NCBI GenBank assembly: GCA_036172665.1
Contig: JAYKNF010000014.1
Location: forward strand, 1,353,001-1,417,000
Length of the DNA stretch: 64,000 nucleotides
Direction: 5' to 3'
Origin: Prosopocoilus inquinatus
Lineage: Eukaryota > Arthropoda > Insecta > Coleoptera > Lucanidae
Below, piece by piece: positions 52,313 to 64,000 of this stretch. Numbering within the stretch: the first letter of the stretch is position 1; the number at the start of each line of letters is the position of its first letter. The notes beneath the pieces were generated by a model, which was not told the DNA's origin, did not search any database, and was given only the letters and a program-made list of their open reading frames with translations. Made by a program: the position numbers and the translations under genes.

Positions 52313-55300
52313 GTCTGATGTGAGATACAATGTTTTTGGACGCAGCAGGAGCTGGAAATAGTTTTAAACGAAACAACACGTATTAGCGTTGTTCCTGTGC
52401 TGTATCTAATCGATACTTACTTATCTATCATGTTATTTGACGTTTCGATGGACTCCAGTAACTCTGATGTGAGATACGAAGTTTTCGGACGCAGCAGAAG
52501 CTGGAAATAGTTTTAAACGAAACAACACGTATTAGCGTTGTTCCTGTGATGTATCTAATCGATCCTTACTCATCTATCATGTTATTTGACGTTTGGATGG
52601 ACTCCAGTAACTCTGATGTGAGATACAAAGTTTTTGGACGCAGCAGGAGCTGGAAATAGTTTTAAACGAAACAACACGTATTAGCGTTGTTCCTGTGCTA
52701 TATCTAATCGATCCTTACTTATCTATCATGTTATTTGACGTTTGGATTAACTCCAGTAACTCTGATGTGAGATACGACGTTTTCGGTCGCAGCAGAAGCT
52801 GGAAATAGTTTTAAACTAAACAACACGTATTAGCGTTGTTCCTGTGATGTATCTAATCGATCCTTACTCATCTATCATGTTATTTGACGTTTGGATGGAC
52901 TCCAGTAACTCTGATGTGAGATACAAAGTTTTTGGACGCAGCAGGAGCTGGAAATAGTTTTAAACGAAACAACACGTATTAGCGTTGTTCCTGTGCTGTA
53001 TCTAATCGATACTTACTTATCTATCATGTTATTTGACGTTTCGATGGACTCCAGTAACTCTGATGTGAGATACGACGTTTCCGGACGCAGCAGAAGCTGG
53101 AAATAGTATTAAACGAAACAACACGTATTAGCGTTGTTCCTGTGCTATATCTAATCGATCCTTACTTATCTATCATGTTATTTGACGTTTGGATTAACTC
53201 CAGTAACTCTGATGTGAGATACGACGTTTTCGGTCGCAGCAGAAGCTGGAAATAGTTTTAAACTAAACAACACCTATTAGCGTTGTTCCTGTGATGTATC
53301 TAATCGATCCTTACTCATCTATCATGTTATTTGACGTTTGGATGGACTCCAGTAACTCTGATGTGAGATACAAAGTTTTTGGACGCAGCAGGAGCTGGAA
53401 ATAGTTTTAAACGAAACAACACGTATTAGCGTTGTTCCTGTGCTGTATCTAATCGATACTTACTTATCTATCATGTTATTTGACGTTTCGATGGACTCCA
53501 GTAACTCTGATGTGAGATACGACGTTTCCGGACGCAGCAGAAGCTGGAAATAGTATTAAACGAAACAACACGTATTAGCGTTGTTCCTGTGATGTATCTA
53601 ATCGATCCTTACTCATCTATCATGTTACTTGACGTTTGGATGGACTCCAGTAACTATGATGAGAGATACAAAGATTTCGGACGCAGCAGAAGCTGGAAAT
53701 ACTTTTGAACGAAACAACACCTATTAGCGTTGTTCCTGTGATGTATCTAAACGATCCTTACTTATCTAACATGTTATTTAACGTTTGGATATACTCCAGT
53801 AAGTCTGATGTGAGATACAAAGTTTTTGGACGCAGCAGGAGCTGGAAATAGTTTTAAACGAAACAACACGTATTAGCGTTGTTCCTGTGATGTATCTAAA
53901 CGATCCTTACTTATCTAACATGTTATTTAACGTTTGGATACACTCCAGTAAGTCTGATGTGAGATACAAAGTTTTTGGACGCAGCAGGAGCTGGAAATAG
54001 TTTTAAACGAAACAACACGTATTAGCGTTGTTCCTGTGATGTATCTAATCGATCCTTACTCATCTATCATGTTATTTGACGTTTGGATGGACTCCAGTAA
54101 CTCTGATGTGAGATACAAATTTTTTGGACGCAGCAGGAGCTGGAAATAGTTTTAAACGAAACAACACGTATTAGCGTTGTTCCTGTGCTGTATCTAATCG
54201 ATCCTTACTTATCTATCATGTTATTTGACGTTTGGATGGACTCCAGTAACTCTGATGTGAGATACAAAGTTTTTGGACGCAGCAGGAGCTGGAAATAGTT
54301 TTAAACGAAACAACACGTATTAGCGTTGTTCCTGTGCTGTATCTAATCGATACTTACTTATCTATCATGTTATTTGACGTTTCGATGGACTCCAGTAACT
54401 CTGATGTGAGATACGACGTTTCCGGACGCAGCAGAAGCTGGAAATAGTATTAAACGAAACAACACGTATTAGCGTTGTTCCTGTGATGTATCTAATCGAT
54501 CCTTAATCATCTATCATGTTACTTGACGTTTGGATGGACTCCAGTAACTAGGATGAGAGATACAAAGATTTCGGACGCAGCAGAAGCTGGAAATACTTTT
54601 GAACGAAACAACACCTATTAGCGTTGTTCCTGTGATGTATCTAAACGATCCTTACTTATCTAACATGTTATTTAACGTTTGGATATACTCCAGTAAGTCT
54701 GATGTGAGATACAAAGTTTTTGGACGCAGCAGGAGCTGGAAATAGTTTTAAACGAAACAACACGTATTAGCGTTTTTCCTGTGCTGTATCTAATCGATAC
54801 TTACTTATCTATCATGTTATTTGACGTTTCGATGGACTCCAGTAACTCTGATGTGAGATACGAAGTTTTCGGACGCAGCAGAAGCTGGAAATAGTTTTAA
54901 ACGAAACAACACGTATTAGCGTTGTTCCTGTGATGTATCTAATCGATCCTTACTCATCTATCATGTTATTTGACGTTCGGGTGGACTCCAGTGAGTCTGA
55001 TGTGAAATACAAAGTTTTGGGACGCAGCAGGAGCTGGAAATAGTTTTAAACGAAACAACACGCATTAGCGTTGTTCCTGTGATGTATCTAATCGATCCTT
55101 ACTCATCTATCATGTTATTTGACGTTTCGATGGACTCCAGTAACTCTGATGTGAGATACGACGTTTCCGGACGCAGCAGAAGCTGGAAATAGTATTAAAC
55201 GAAACAACACGTATTAGCGTTGTTCCTGTGATGTATCTAATCGATCCTTACTCATCTATCATGTTATTTGACGTTTGGATGGACTCCAGTAACTAGGATG

Positions 55301-55631
55301 AGAGATACAAAGATTTCGGACGCAGCAGAAGCTGGAAATAGTTTTGAACGAAACAACACCTATTAGCGTTGTTCCTGTGATGTATCTAAACGATCCTTAC
55401 TTATCTAACATGTTATTTAACGTTTGGATACACTCCAGTAAGTCTGATGTGAGATACAAAGTTTTTGGACGCAGCAGGAGCTGGAAATAGTTTGAAACGA
55501 AACAACACGTATTAGCGTTGTTCCTGTGCTGTATCTAATCGATCCTTACTTATCTATCATGTTATTTGACGTTTGGATGGACTCCAGTAACCCTGACGTG
55601 AGATACGAAGTTCTCGGACGCAGCAGAAGCT
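52313..55631 (-). repeat. Short-period HOR zone (3-, 4- and 6-monomer spacing)
   Basis: The variant cgatacttac recurs at 52411, 53007, 53454, 54348 and 54795, spacings of 4, 3, 6 and 3 monomers. It alternates with J-type monomers (gtttccgg with agtattaaacg) and with ggattaactcc monomers. This zone lies between the two duplicated blocks and looks like a recent local expansion of a few monomers. Confidence 0.8.
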
Positions 55632-57658
55632 GGAAATAGTTTTAAACGAAACAACACGCATTAGCGTTGTTCCTGTGATGTATCTAATGGATCCTTACTC
55701 ATCTATCATGTTATTTGGCGTTACGATGGACTCCAGTAACTTAGATGTGAGATACGAAGTTCTCGGACGCAGCTGAAGCTAGAAATAGTTTTAAACGAAA
55801 CAACATGCATTAGCGTTGTTCCTGTGATGTATCTAATCGATCCTTACTTATCTATCATGTTATTTGACGTTTGGATGGACCCCAGTAACCCTGACTTGAG
55901 ATACGAAGTTCTCGGACGCAGCCGAAGCTGGAAATAGTTTTAAACGAAACAACACGTATTAGCGTTGTTCCTGTGCTGTATCTAATCGATCCTTACTTAT
56001 CTATCATGTTATTTGGCGTTTCGATGGACTCCAGTAGCTCTGATGTGAGATACGACGTTTTCGGACGCAGCAGAAGCTGGAAATAGTTTTAAACGAAACA
56101 ACACGCATTAGCGTTGTTCCTGTGATGTATCTAATCGATCCTTACTTAGCTACTATGTTATTTGACGTTTCGATGGACTCCAGTAACTCTAATGTGAGAT
56201 ACGACGTTTTCGGACGCAGCAGAAGCTGGAAATAGTTTTAAAAGAAACAACACGTATTAGCGTTGTTCCTGTGATGTATATAATCGATCCTTACTCATCT
56301 ATCATGTTATTTGACGTTTGGATGGACTCCAGTAACTCTGATGAGAAATACAAAGATTTCGGAAGCAGCAGAAGCTGGAAATAGTTTTGAACGAAACACC
56401 ACCTATTAGCGTTGTTCCTGTGATGTATCTAAACGATCCTTACTTATCTAACATGTTATTTGACGTTTGGATGGACTCCAGTAAGTCTGATGTGAGATAC
56501 AAAGTTTTTGGACGCAGCAGGAGCTGGAAATAGTTTTAAACGAAACACCACGTATTAGCGTTGTTCCTGTGCTGTATCTAATCGATCCTTACTTATCTAT
56601 CATGTTATTTAACGTTTGGATACACTCCAGTAAGTCTGATGTGAGATACAAAGTTTTTGGACGCAGCAGGAGCTGGAAATAGTTTTAAACGAAACAACAC
56701 GTATTAGCGTTGTTCCTGTGATGTATCTAAACGATCCTTACTTATCTAACATGTTATTTGACGTTTGGATGGACTCCAGTGTGTCTGATGTGAGATACAA
56801 AGTTTTGGGACGCAGCAGGATCTGGAAATAGTTTTAAACGAAACAACACATATTAGCGTTGTTCCTGTAATGTATCTAATCGATCCTTACTCATCTATCA
56901 TGTTATTTGACGTTTGGACAGACTCCAGTAACTCTGATGTGAGATACAAAGTTATCGGACGCAGCAGAAGCTGGAAATAGTTTTGAACGAAACAACACGT
57001 ATTAGCGTTGTTCCTGTGATGTATCTAAACGATCCTTACTTATCTAACATGTTATTTGACGTTTGGATGGACTCCAGTAAGTCTGATGTGAGATACAAAG
57101 TTTTTGGACGCAGCAGGAGCTGGAAATAGTGTTAAACGAAACAACACGTATTAGCGTTGTTCCTGTGCTGTATCTAATCGATACTTACTTATCTATCAAG
57201 TTATTTGACGTTTCGATGGACTCCAGTAACTCTGATGTGAGATACAAAGTTTTTGGACGCAGCAGGAGCTGGAAATAGTTTTAAACGAAACAACACGTAT
57301 TAGCGTTGTTCCTGTGCTGTATCTAATCGATCCTTACTTATCTATCATGTTATTTGACGTTTGGATTAACTCCAGTAACTCTGATGTGAGATACGACGTT
57401 TTCGGACGCAGCAGAAGCTGGAAATAGTTTTAAACGAAACAACACGTATTAGCGTTGTTCCTGTGATGTATCTAATCGATCCTTACTCATCTATCATGTT
57501 ATTTGACGTTTGAGTGGACTCCAGTAACTCTGATGAGAGATACAAAGATTTCGGACGCAGCAGAAGCTGGAAATACTTTTGAACGATACACCACCTATTA
57601 GCGTTGTTCCTGTGATGTATCTAAACGATCCTTACTTATCTAACATGTTATTTGACGT
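55632..57658 (-). repeat. Duplicated block B, second copy
   Basis: This is the partner of 46096-48122 at offset 9536. A private change is atcaagttatttg near 57197 (catgttattt in the partner). It ends where gggtggactccagtgag replaces ggatggactccagtgtg. Confidence 0.85.
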
Positions 57659-59776
57659 TTGGGTGGACTCCAGTGAGTCTGATGTGAGATACAAAGTTTT
57701 GGGACGCAGCAGGAGCTGGAAATAGTTTTAAACGAAACAACACGCATTAGCGTTGTTCCTGTGATGTATCTAATCGATCCTTACTCATCTATCATGTTTT
57801 TTGACGTTTCGATGGACTCCAGTAACTCTGATGTGAGATACGACGTTTCCGGACGCAGCAGAAGCTGGAAATAGTATTAAACGAAACAACACGTATTAGC
57901 GTTGTTCCTGTGATGTATCTAATCGATCCTTACTCATCTATCATGTTATTTGACGTTTGGATGGACTCCAGTAACTAGGATGAGAGATACAAAGATTTCG
58001 GACGCAGCAGAAGCTGGAAATAGTTTTGAACGAAACAACACCTATTAGCGTTGTTCCTGTGATGTATCTAAACGATCCTTACTTATCTAACATGTTATTT
58101 AACGTTTGGATACACTCCAGTAAGTCTGATGTGAGATACAAAGTTTTTGGACGCAGCAAGAGCTGGAAATAGTTTTAAACGAAACAACACGTATTAGCGT
58201 TGTTCCTGTGCTGTATCTAATCGCTCCTTACTTATCTATCATGTTATTTGACGTTTGGATGGACTCCAGTAACCCTGACGTGAGATACGAAGTTCTCGGA
58301 CGCAGCAGAAGCTGGAAATAGTTTTAAACGAAACAACACGCATTAGCGTTGTTCCTGTGATGTATCTAATCGATCCTTACTCATCTATCATGTTATTTGG
58401 CGTTACGATGGACTCCAGTAACTTAGATGTGAGATACGAAGTTCTCGGACGCAGCTGAAGCTAGAAATAGTTTTAAACGAAACAACATGCATTAGCGTTG
58501 TTCCTGTGATGTATCTAATCGATCCTTACTCATCTATCATGTTATTTGGCGTTACGATGGACTCCAGTAACTTAGATGTGAGATACGAAGTTCTCGGACG
58601 CAGCTGAAGCTAGAAATAGTTTTAAACGAAACAACATGCATTAGCGTTGTTCCTGTGATGTATCTAATCGATCCTTAATTATCTATCATGTTATTTGACG
58701 TTTGGATGGACTCCAGTAACCCTGACTTGAGATACGAAGTTCTCGGACGCAGCCGAAGCTGGAAATAGTTTTAAACGAAACAACACGTATTAGCGTTGTT
58801 CCTGTGCTGTATCTAATCGATCCTTACTTATCTATCATGTTATTTGGCGTTTCGATGGACTCCAGTAGCTCTGATGTGAGATACGACGTTTTCGGACGCA
58901 GCAGAAGCTGGAAATAGTTTTAAACGAAACAACACGCATTAGCGTTGTTCCTGTGATGTATCTAATCGATCCTTACTTAGCTACTATGTTATTTGACGTT
59001 TCGATGGACTCAAGTAACTCTAATGTGAGATACGACGTTTTCGGACGCAGCAGAAGCTGGAAATAGTTTTAAACGAAACAACACGTATTAGCGTTGTTCC
59101 TGTGATGTATATAATCGATCCTTACTCATCTATCATGTTATTTGACGTTTGGATGGACTCCAGTAACTCTGATGAGAAATACAAAGATTTCGGAAGCAGC
59201 AGAAGCTGGAAATAGTTTTGAACGAAACAACACCTATTACCGTTGTTCCTGTGATGTATCTAAACGATCCTTACTTATCTAACATGTTATTTAACGTTTG
59301 GATACACTCCAGTAAGTCTGATGTGAGATACAAAGTTTTTGGACGCAGCAGGAGCTGGAAATAGTTTTAAACGAAACAACACGTATTAGCGTTGTTCCTG
59401 TGATGTATCTAAACGATCCTTACTTATCTAACATGTTATTTGACGTTTGGATGGACTCCAGTAAGTCTGATGTGAGGTACAATGTTTTGGGACGCAGCAG
59501 GAGCTGGAAATAGTTTTAAACGAAACAACACGTATTAGCGTTGTTCCTGTGCTGTATCTAATCGATCCTTACTTATCTATCATGTTATTTGACGTTTCGA
59601 TGGACTCCAGTAACTTAGATGTGAGATACGAAGTTCTCGGACGCAGCTGAAGCTAGAAATAGTTTTAAACGAAACAACACGCATTAGCGTTGTTCCTGTG
59701 ATGTATCTAATCGATCCTTACTTATCTATCATGTTATTTGACGTTTGGATGGACTCCAGTAAGTCTGATGTGAGGT
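57659..59776 (-). repeat. Mosaic of block A fragments
   Basis: Bases 57658-57980 match 49314-49636 at offset 8344 (56 monomers). Bases 58264 to about 59220 match 49771-50727 at offset 8493 (57 monomers). The one-monomer step arises because the block A copies carry a fused monomer (aactaggatgtgag) where this region has the unfused form aactaggatgagag. From about 59220 to 59776 the sequence is a mix of A-, F- and D-like monomers. Confidence 0.78.
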
Positions 59777-62700
59777 ACAATGTTTTGGGACGCAGCAGGA
59801 GCTGGAAATAGTTTTAAACGAAACAACACGTATTAGCGTTGTTCCTGTGCTGTATCTAATCGATCCTTACTTATCTATCATGTTATTTGACGTTTGGATG
59901 GACTCCAGTAACCCTGACGTGAGATACGAAGTTCTCGGACGCAGCAGAAGCTGGAAATAGTTTTAAACGAAGCAACAGGCATTAGCGTTGTTCCTGTGAT
60001 GTATCTAATCGATCCTTACTCATCTATCATGTTATTTGACGTTTCGATGGACTCCAGTAACTCTGATGTGAGATACGACGTTTCCGGACGCAGCAGAAGC
60101 TGGAAATAGTATTAAACGAAACAACACGTATTAGCGTTGTTCCTGTGATGTATCTAATCGATCCTTACTCATCTATCATGTTATTTGACGTTTGGATGGA
60201 CTCCAGTAACTAGGATGAGAGATACAAAGATTTCGGACGCAGCAGAAGCTGGAAATAGTTTTGAACGAAACAACACCTATTAGCGTTGTTCCTGTGATGT
60301 ATCTAAACGATCCTTACTTATCTAACATGTTATTTAACGTTTGGATACACTCCAGTAAGTCTGATGTGAGATACAAAGTTTTTGGACGCAGCAGGAGCTG
60401 GAAATAGTTTTAAACGAAACAACACGTATTAGCGTTGTTCCTGTGCTGTATCTAATCGATACTTACTTATCTATCATGTTATTTGACGTTTCGATGGACT
60501 CCAGTAACTCTGATGTGAGATACGAAGTTTTCGGACGCAGCAGAAGCTGGAAATAGTTTTAAACGAAACAACGCGTATTAGCGTTGTTCCGGTGATGTAT
60601 CTAATCGATCCTTACTCATCTATCATGTTATTTGACGTTTGGATGGACTCCAGTAACTCTGATGTGAGATACAAAGTTTTTGGACGCAGCAGGAGCTGGA
60701 AATAGTTTTAAACGAAACAACACGTATTAGCGTTGTTCCTGTGCTGTATCTAATCGATCCTTACTTATCTATCATGTTATTTGACGTTTGGATGGACTCC
60801 AGTAACTCTGATATGAGATACGACGTTTTCGGGCGCAGCAGAAGCTGGAAATAGTTTTAAACGAAACAACACGTATTAGCGTTGTTCCTGTGATGTATCT
60901 AATCGATCCTAACTCATCTATCATGTTATTTGACGTTTGGGTGGACTCCAGTGAGTCTGATGTGAGATACAAAGTTTTGGGACGCAGCAGGAGCTGGAAA
61001 TAGTTTTAAACGAAACAACACGCATTAGCGTTGTTCCTGTGATGTATCTAATCGATCCTTACTCATCTATCATGTTTTTTGACGTTTCGATGGACTCCAG
61101 TAACTCTGATGTGAGATACGACGTTTCCGGACGCAGCAGAAGCTGGAAATAGTATTAAACGAAACAACACGTATTAGCGTTGTTCCTGTGATGTATCTAA
61201 TCGATCCTTACTCATCTATCATGTTATTTGACGTTTGGATGGACTCCAGTAACTAGGATGTGAGATACAAAGTTTTTGGACGCAGCAGGAGCTGGAAATA
61301 GTTTTAAACGAAACAACACGTATTAGCGTTGTTCCTGTGCTGTATCTAATCGATCCTTACTTATCTATCATGTTATTTGACGTTTGGATGGACTCCAGTA
61401 ACCCTGACGTGAGATACGAAGTTCTCGGACGCAGCAGAAGCTGGAAATAGTTTTAAACGAAACAACACGCATTAGCGTTGTTCCTGTGATGTATCTAATC
61501 GATCCTTACTCATCTATCATGTTATTTGGCGTTACGATGGACTCCAGTAACTTAGATGTGAGATACGAAGTTCTCGGACGCAGCTGAAGCTAGAAATAGT
61601 TTTAAACGAAACAACATGCATTAGCGTTGTTCCTGTGATGTATCTAATCGATCCTTACTCATCTATCATGTTATTTGGCGTTACGATGGACTCCAGTAAC
61701 TTAGATGTGAGATACGAAGTTCTCGGACGCAGCTGAAGCTAGAAATAGTTTTAAACGAAACAACATGCATTAGCGTTGTTCCTGTGATGTATCTAATCGA
61801 TCCTTACTTATCTATCATGTTATTTGACGTTTGGATGGACTCCAGTAACCCTGACTTGAGATACGAAGTTCTCGGACGCAGCCGAAGCTGGAAATAGTTT
61901 TAAACGAAACAACACGTATTAGCGTTGTTCCTGTGCTGTATCTAATCGATCCTTACTTATCTATCATGTTATTTGGCGTTTCGATGGACTCCAGTAGCTC
62001 TGATGTGAGATACGACGTTTTCGGACGCAGCAGAAGCTGGAAATAGTTTTAAACGAAACAACACGCATTAGCGTTGTTCCTGTGATGTATCTAATCGATC
62101 CTTACTTAGCTACTATGTTATTTGACGTTTCGATGGACTCAAGTAACTCTAATGTGAGATACGACGTTTTCGGACGCAGCAGAAGCTGGAAATAGTTTTA
62201 AACGAAACAACACGTATTAGCGTTGTTCCTGTGATGTATATAATCGATCCTTACTAATCTATCATGTTATTTGACGTTTGGATGGACTCCAGTAACTCTG
62301 ATGAGAAATACAAAGATTTCGGAAGCAGCAGAAGCTGGAAGTAGTTTTGAACGAAACACCACCTATTAGCGTTGTTCCTGTGATGTATCTAAACGATCCT
62401 TACTTATCTAACATGTTATCTGACGTTTGGATGGACTCCAGTAAGTCTGATGTGAGATACAAAGTTTTTGGACGCAGCAGGAGCTGGAAATAGTTTTAAA
62501 CGAAACACCACGTATTAGCGTTGTTCCTGTGCTGTATATAATCGATCCTTACTTATCTATCATGTTATTTAACGTTTGGATACACTCCAGTAAGTCTGAT
62601 GTGAGATACAAAGTTTTTGGACGCAGCAGGAGCTGGAAATAGTTTTAAACGAAACAACACGTATTAGCGTTGTTCCTGTGATGTATCTAAACGATCCTTA

Positions 62701-63934
62701 CTTATCTAACATGTTATTTGACGTTTGGATGGACTCCAGTGTGTCTGATGTGAGATACAAAGTTTTGGGACGCAGCAGGAGCTGGAAATAGTTTTAAACG
62801 AAACAACACATATTAGCGTTGTTCCTGTAATGTATCTAATCGATCCTTACTCATCTATCATGTTATTTGACGTTTGGACAGACTCCAGTAACTCTGATGT
62901 GAGATACAAAGTTATCGGACGCAGCAGAAGCTGGAAATAGTTTTGAACGAAACAACACGTATTAGCGTTGTTCCTGTGATGTATCTAAACGATCCTTACT
63001 TATCTAACATGTTATTTGACGTTTGGATGGACTCCAGTAAGTCTGATGTGAGATACAAAGTTTTTGGACGCAGCAGGAGCTGGAAATAGTGTTAAACGAA
63101 ACAACACGTATTAGCGTTGTTCCTGTGCTGTATCTAATCGATACTTACTTATCTATCATGTTATTTGACGTTTCGATGGACTCCAGTAACTCTGATGTGA
63201 GATACGAAGTTTTCGGACGTAGCAGAAGCTGGAAATAGTTTTAAACGAAACAACACGTATTAGCGTTGTTCCTGTGATGTATCTAATCGATCCTTACTCA
63301 TCTATCATGTTATTTGACGTTTGGATGGACTCCAGTAACTCTGATGTGAGATACAAATTTTTTGGACGCAGCAGGAGCTGGAAATAGTTTTAAACGAAAC
63401 AACACGTATTAGCGTTGTTCCTGTGCTGTATCTAATCGATCCTTACTTATCTATCATGTTATTTGACGTTTGGATTAACTCCAGTAACTCTGATGTGAGA
63501 TACGACGTTTTCGGACGCAGCAGAAGCTGGAAATAGTTTTAAACGAAACAACACGTATTAGCGTTGTTCCTGTGATGTATCTAATCGATCCTTACTCATC
63601 TATCATGTTATTTGACGTTTGTGTGGACTCCAGTAACTCTGATGAGAGATACAAAGATTTCGGAAGCAGCAGAAGCTGGAAATACTTTTGAACGATACAC
63701 CACCTATTAGCGTTGTTCCTGTGATGTATCTAAACGATCCTTACTTATCTAACATGTTATTTGACGTTTGGATGGACTCCAGTGTGTCTGATGTGAGATA
63801 CAAAGTTTTGGGACGCAGCAGGAGCTGGAAATAGTTTTAAAAGAAACAACACGTATTAGCGTTGTTCCTGTGCTGTATCTAATCGATCCTTACTTATCTA
63901 TCATGTTATTTGACGTTTGGATGGACTCCAGTAA
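59777..63934 (-). repeat. Duplicated block A, second copy
   Basis: This is the partner of 48155-52312 at offset 11622. The copies separate at 63935 (gtaaccctg here, gtaagtctg at 52313). Differences noticed: gttgttcc near 59991 (gttgatcc in the partner), acgcgtatt near 60572, gagatacg near 60816 (gagacacg), gttgttcctg near 61628 (gttgtttctg) and ctgacttgag near 61850 (ctgaattgag). Confidence 0.88.
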
Positions 63935-64000
63935 CCCTGACGTGAGATACGAAGTTCTCGGACGCAGCAGAAGCTGGAAATAGTTTTAAACGAAGCAACA
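63935..64000 (-). repeat. Partial monomer at the right edge (F to K types)
   Basis: The last 66 bases continue the array and end inside cgaagcaaca, the start of an inverted K-type variant. The array is therefore open at the right edge. Confidence 0.85.

Larger units (their letters stand above)
34388..64000 (-). repeat. 149-bp satellite array, minus-oriented arm
   Basis: The same monomer family continues on the opposite strand to the end of the window, about 199 copies. The reverse-complement anchor cgatcctt occurs at 34534 and, 197 monomers later, at 63884. The distance 29350 is 197 x 149 minus 3, explained by a 2-bp deletion near 34585 and a 1-bp deletion near 45707. Variant monomers of the plus arm reappear inverted, for example cttagctactatg for the Q type, aacatgcattagcg for D, agtattaaacg for J and cgaagcaacaggc for K. 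The array runs off the right edge, so its true end is not visible. Confidence 0.98.

Noticed and set aside
1..64000. CRISPR array
   Set aside because: Repeats are 149-bp monomers directly abutting, with no short conserved repeat separated by unique spacers, and no cas genes. The monomer is homologous over its full length.
1..64000. Identification with a named satellite or species
   Set aside because: I do not recognise the monomer. Several insect and other invertebrate satellites have similar lengths, but length alone is not evidence. A database search of one monomer would be decisive.

Overview
The window is one uninterrupted block of satellite DNA. A monomer of 149 bp (about 39% G+C) repeats about 429 times from end to end. 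I see no protein gene, RNA gene, transposon, microsatellite or unique sequence. Long homogenised tandem arrays with higher-order repeat (HOR) structure are typical of eukaryotic heterochromatin (centromeric, pericentromeric or subtelomeric). The sequence does not let me name a species. CpG is not depleted in the monomer, which fits a lightly methylated genome (for example many invertebrates) better than a vertebrate, but this is only a hint.

Monomer coordinates used below: position 1 is the t of tccaaacg at window base 1, so aaggatcg starts at position 31 and the next monomer starts at base 150. I give letters to recurrent variants. A has aggtgttg at about position 69. C has cttcggctgcg. D has atgcatgttg. 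J has tttaatac. K has gcctgttgcttcg. O has aggtggtgtatcg. P has atatgtg with gctgctgctg. Q has agtagctaag. The other letters mark further constant variants.

Plus arm (1-34387, monomers read on +). Bases 1-5066 are short nested HORs with a 13-mer period. Bases 5067-16985 hold four consecutive copies of a 20-monomer HOR of 2980 bp, in the order C D E F G H I A J K L O N O R S T U P Q. Bases 16986-25180 hold truncated and rearranged copies of it. A different 9-10 monomer cassette appears at 9388-10728, 18774-20263 and 25777-27266. Bases 27267-30544 are a shuffled zone. A truncated monomer follows at 30545-30604, and 30605-34387 are more heterogeneous monomers with no clear HOR.

At 34387/34388 the strand of the monomers flips. 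Minus arm (34388-64000): 34388-35957 is mixed. Bases 35958-43128 are three tandem copies of a long HOR, the middle one lacking five monomers. Bases 43129-46095 are a heterogeneous zone resembling 30605-34387. Bases 46096-64000 carry the same monomer order as the plus-arm 20-mer, inverted, with large near-identical duplications (48155-52312 with 59777-63934; 46096-48122 with 55632-57658).

The layout is therefore a large imperfect palindrome. Plus 33640-34387 aligns with minus 43573-44320 (paired coordinates sum to 77960) around a spacer of about 9.2 kb, with heterogeneous zones next and 20-mer HORs outermost. Monomer phase is almost perfectly kept: over about 429 monomers I find only three tiny deletions and one truncated monomer. 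All five open reading frames over about 60 codons are chance stop losses in satellite sequence, so no CDS is annotated.
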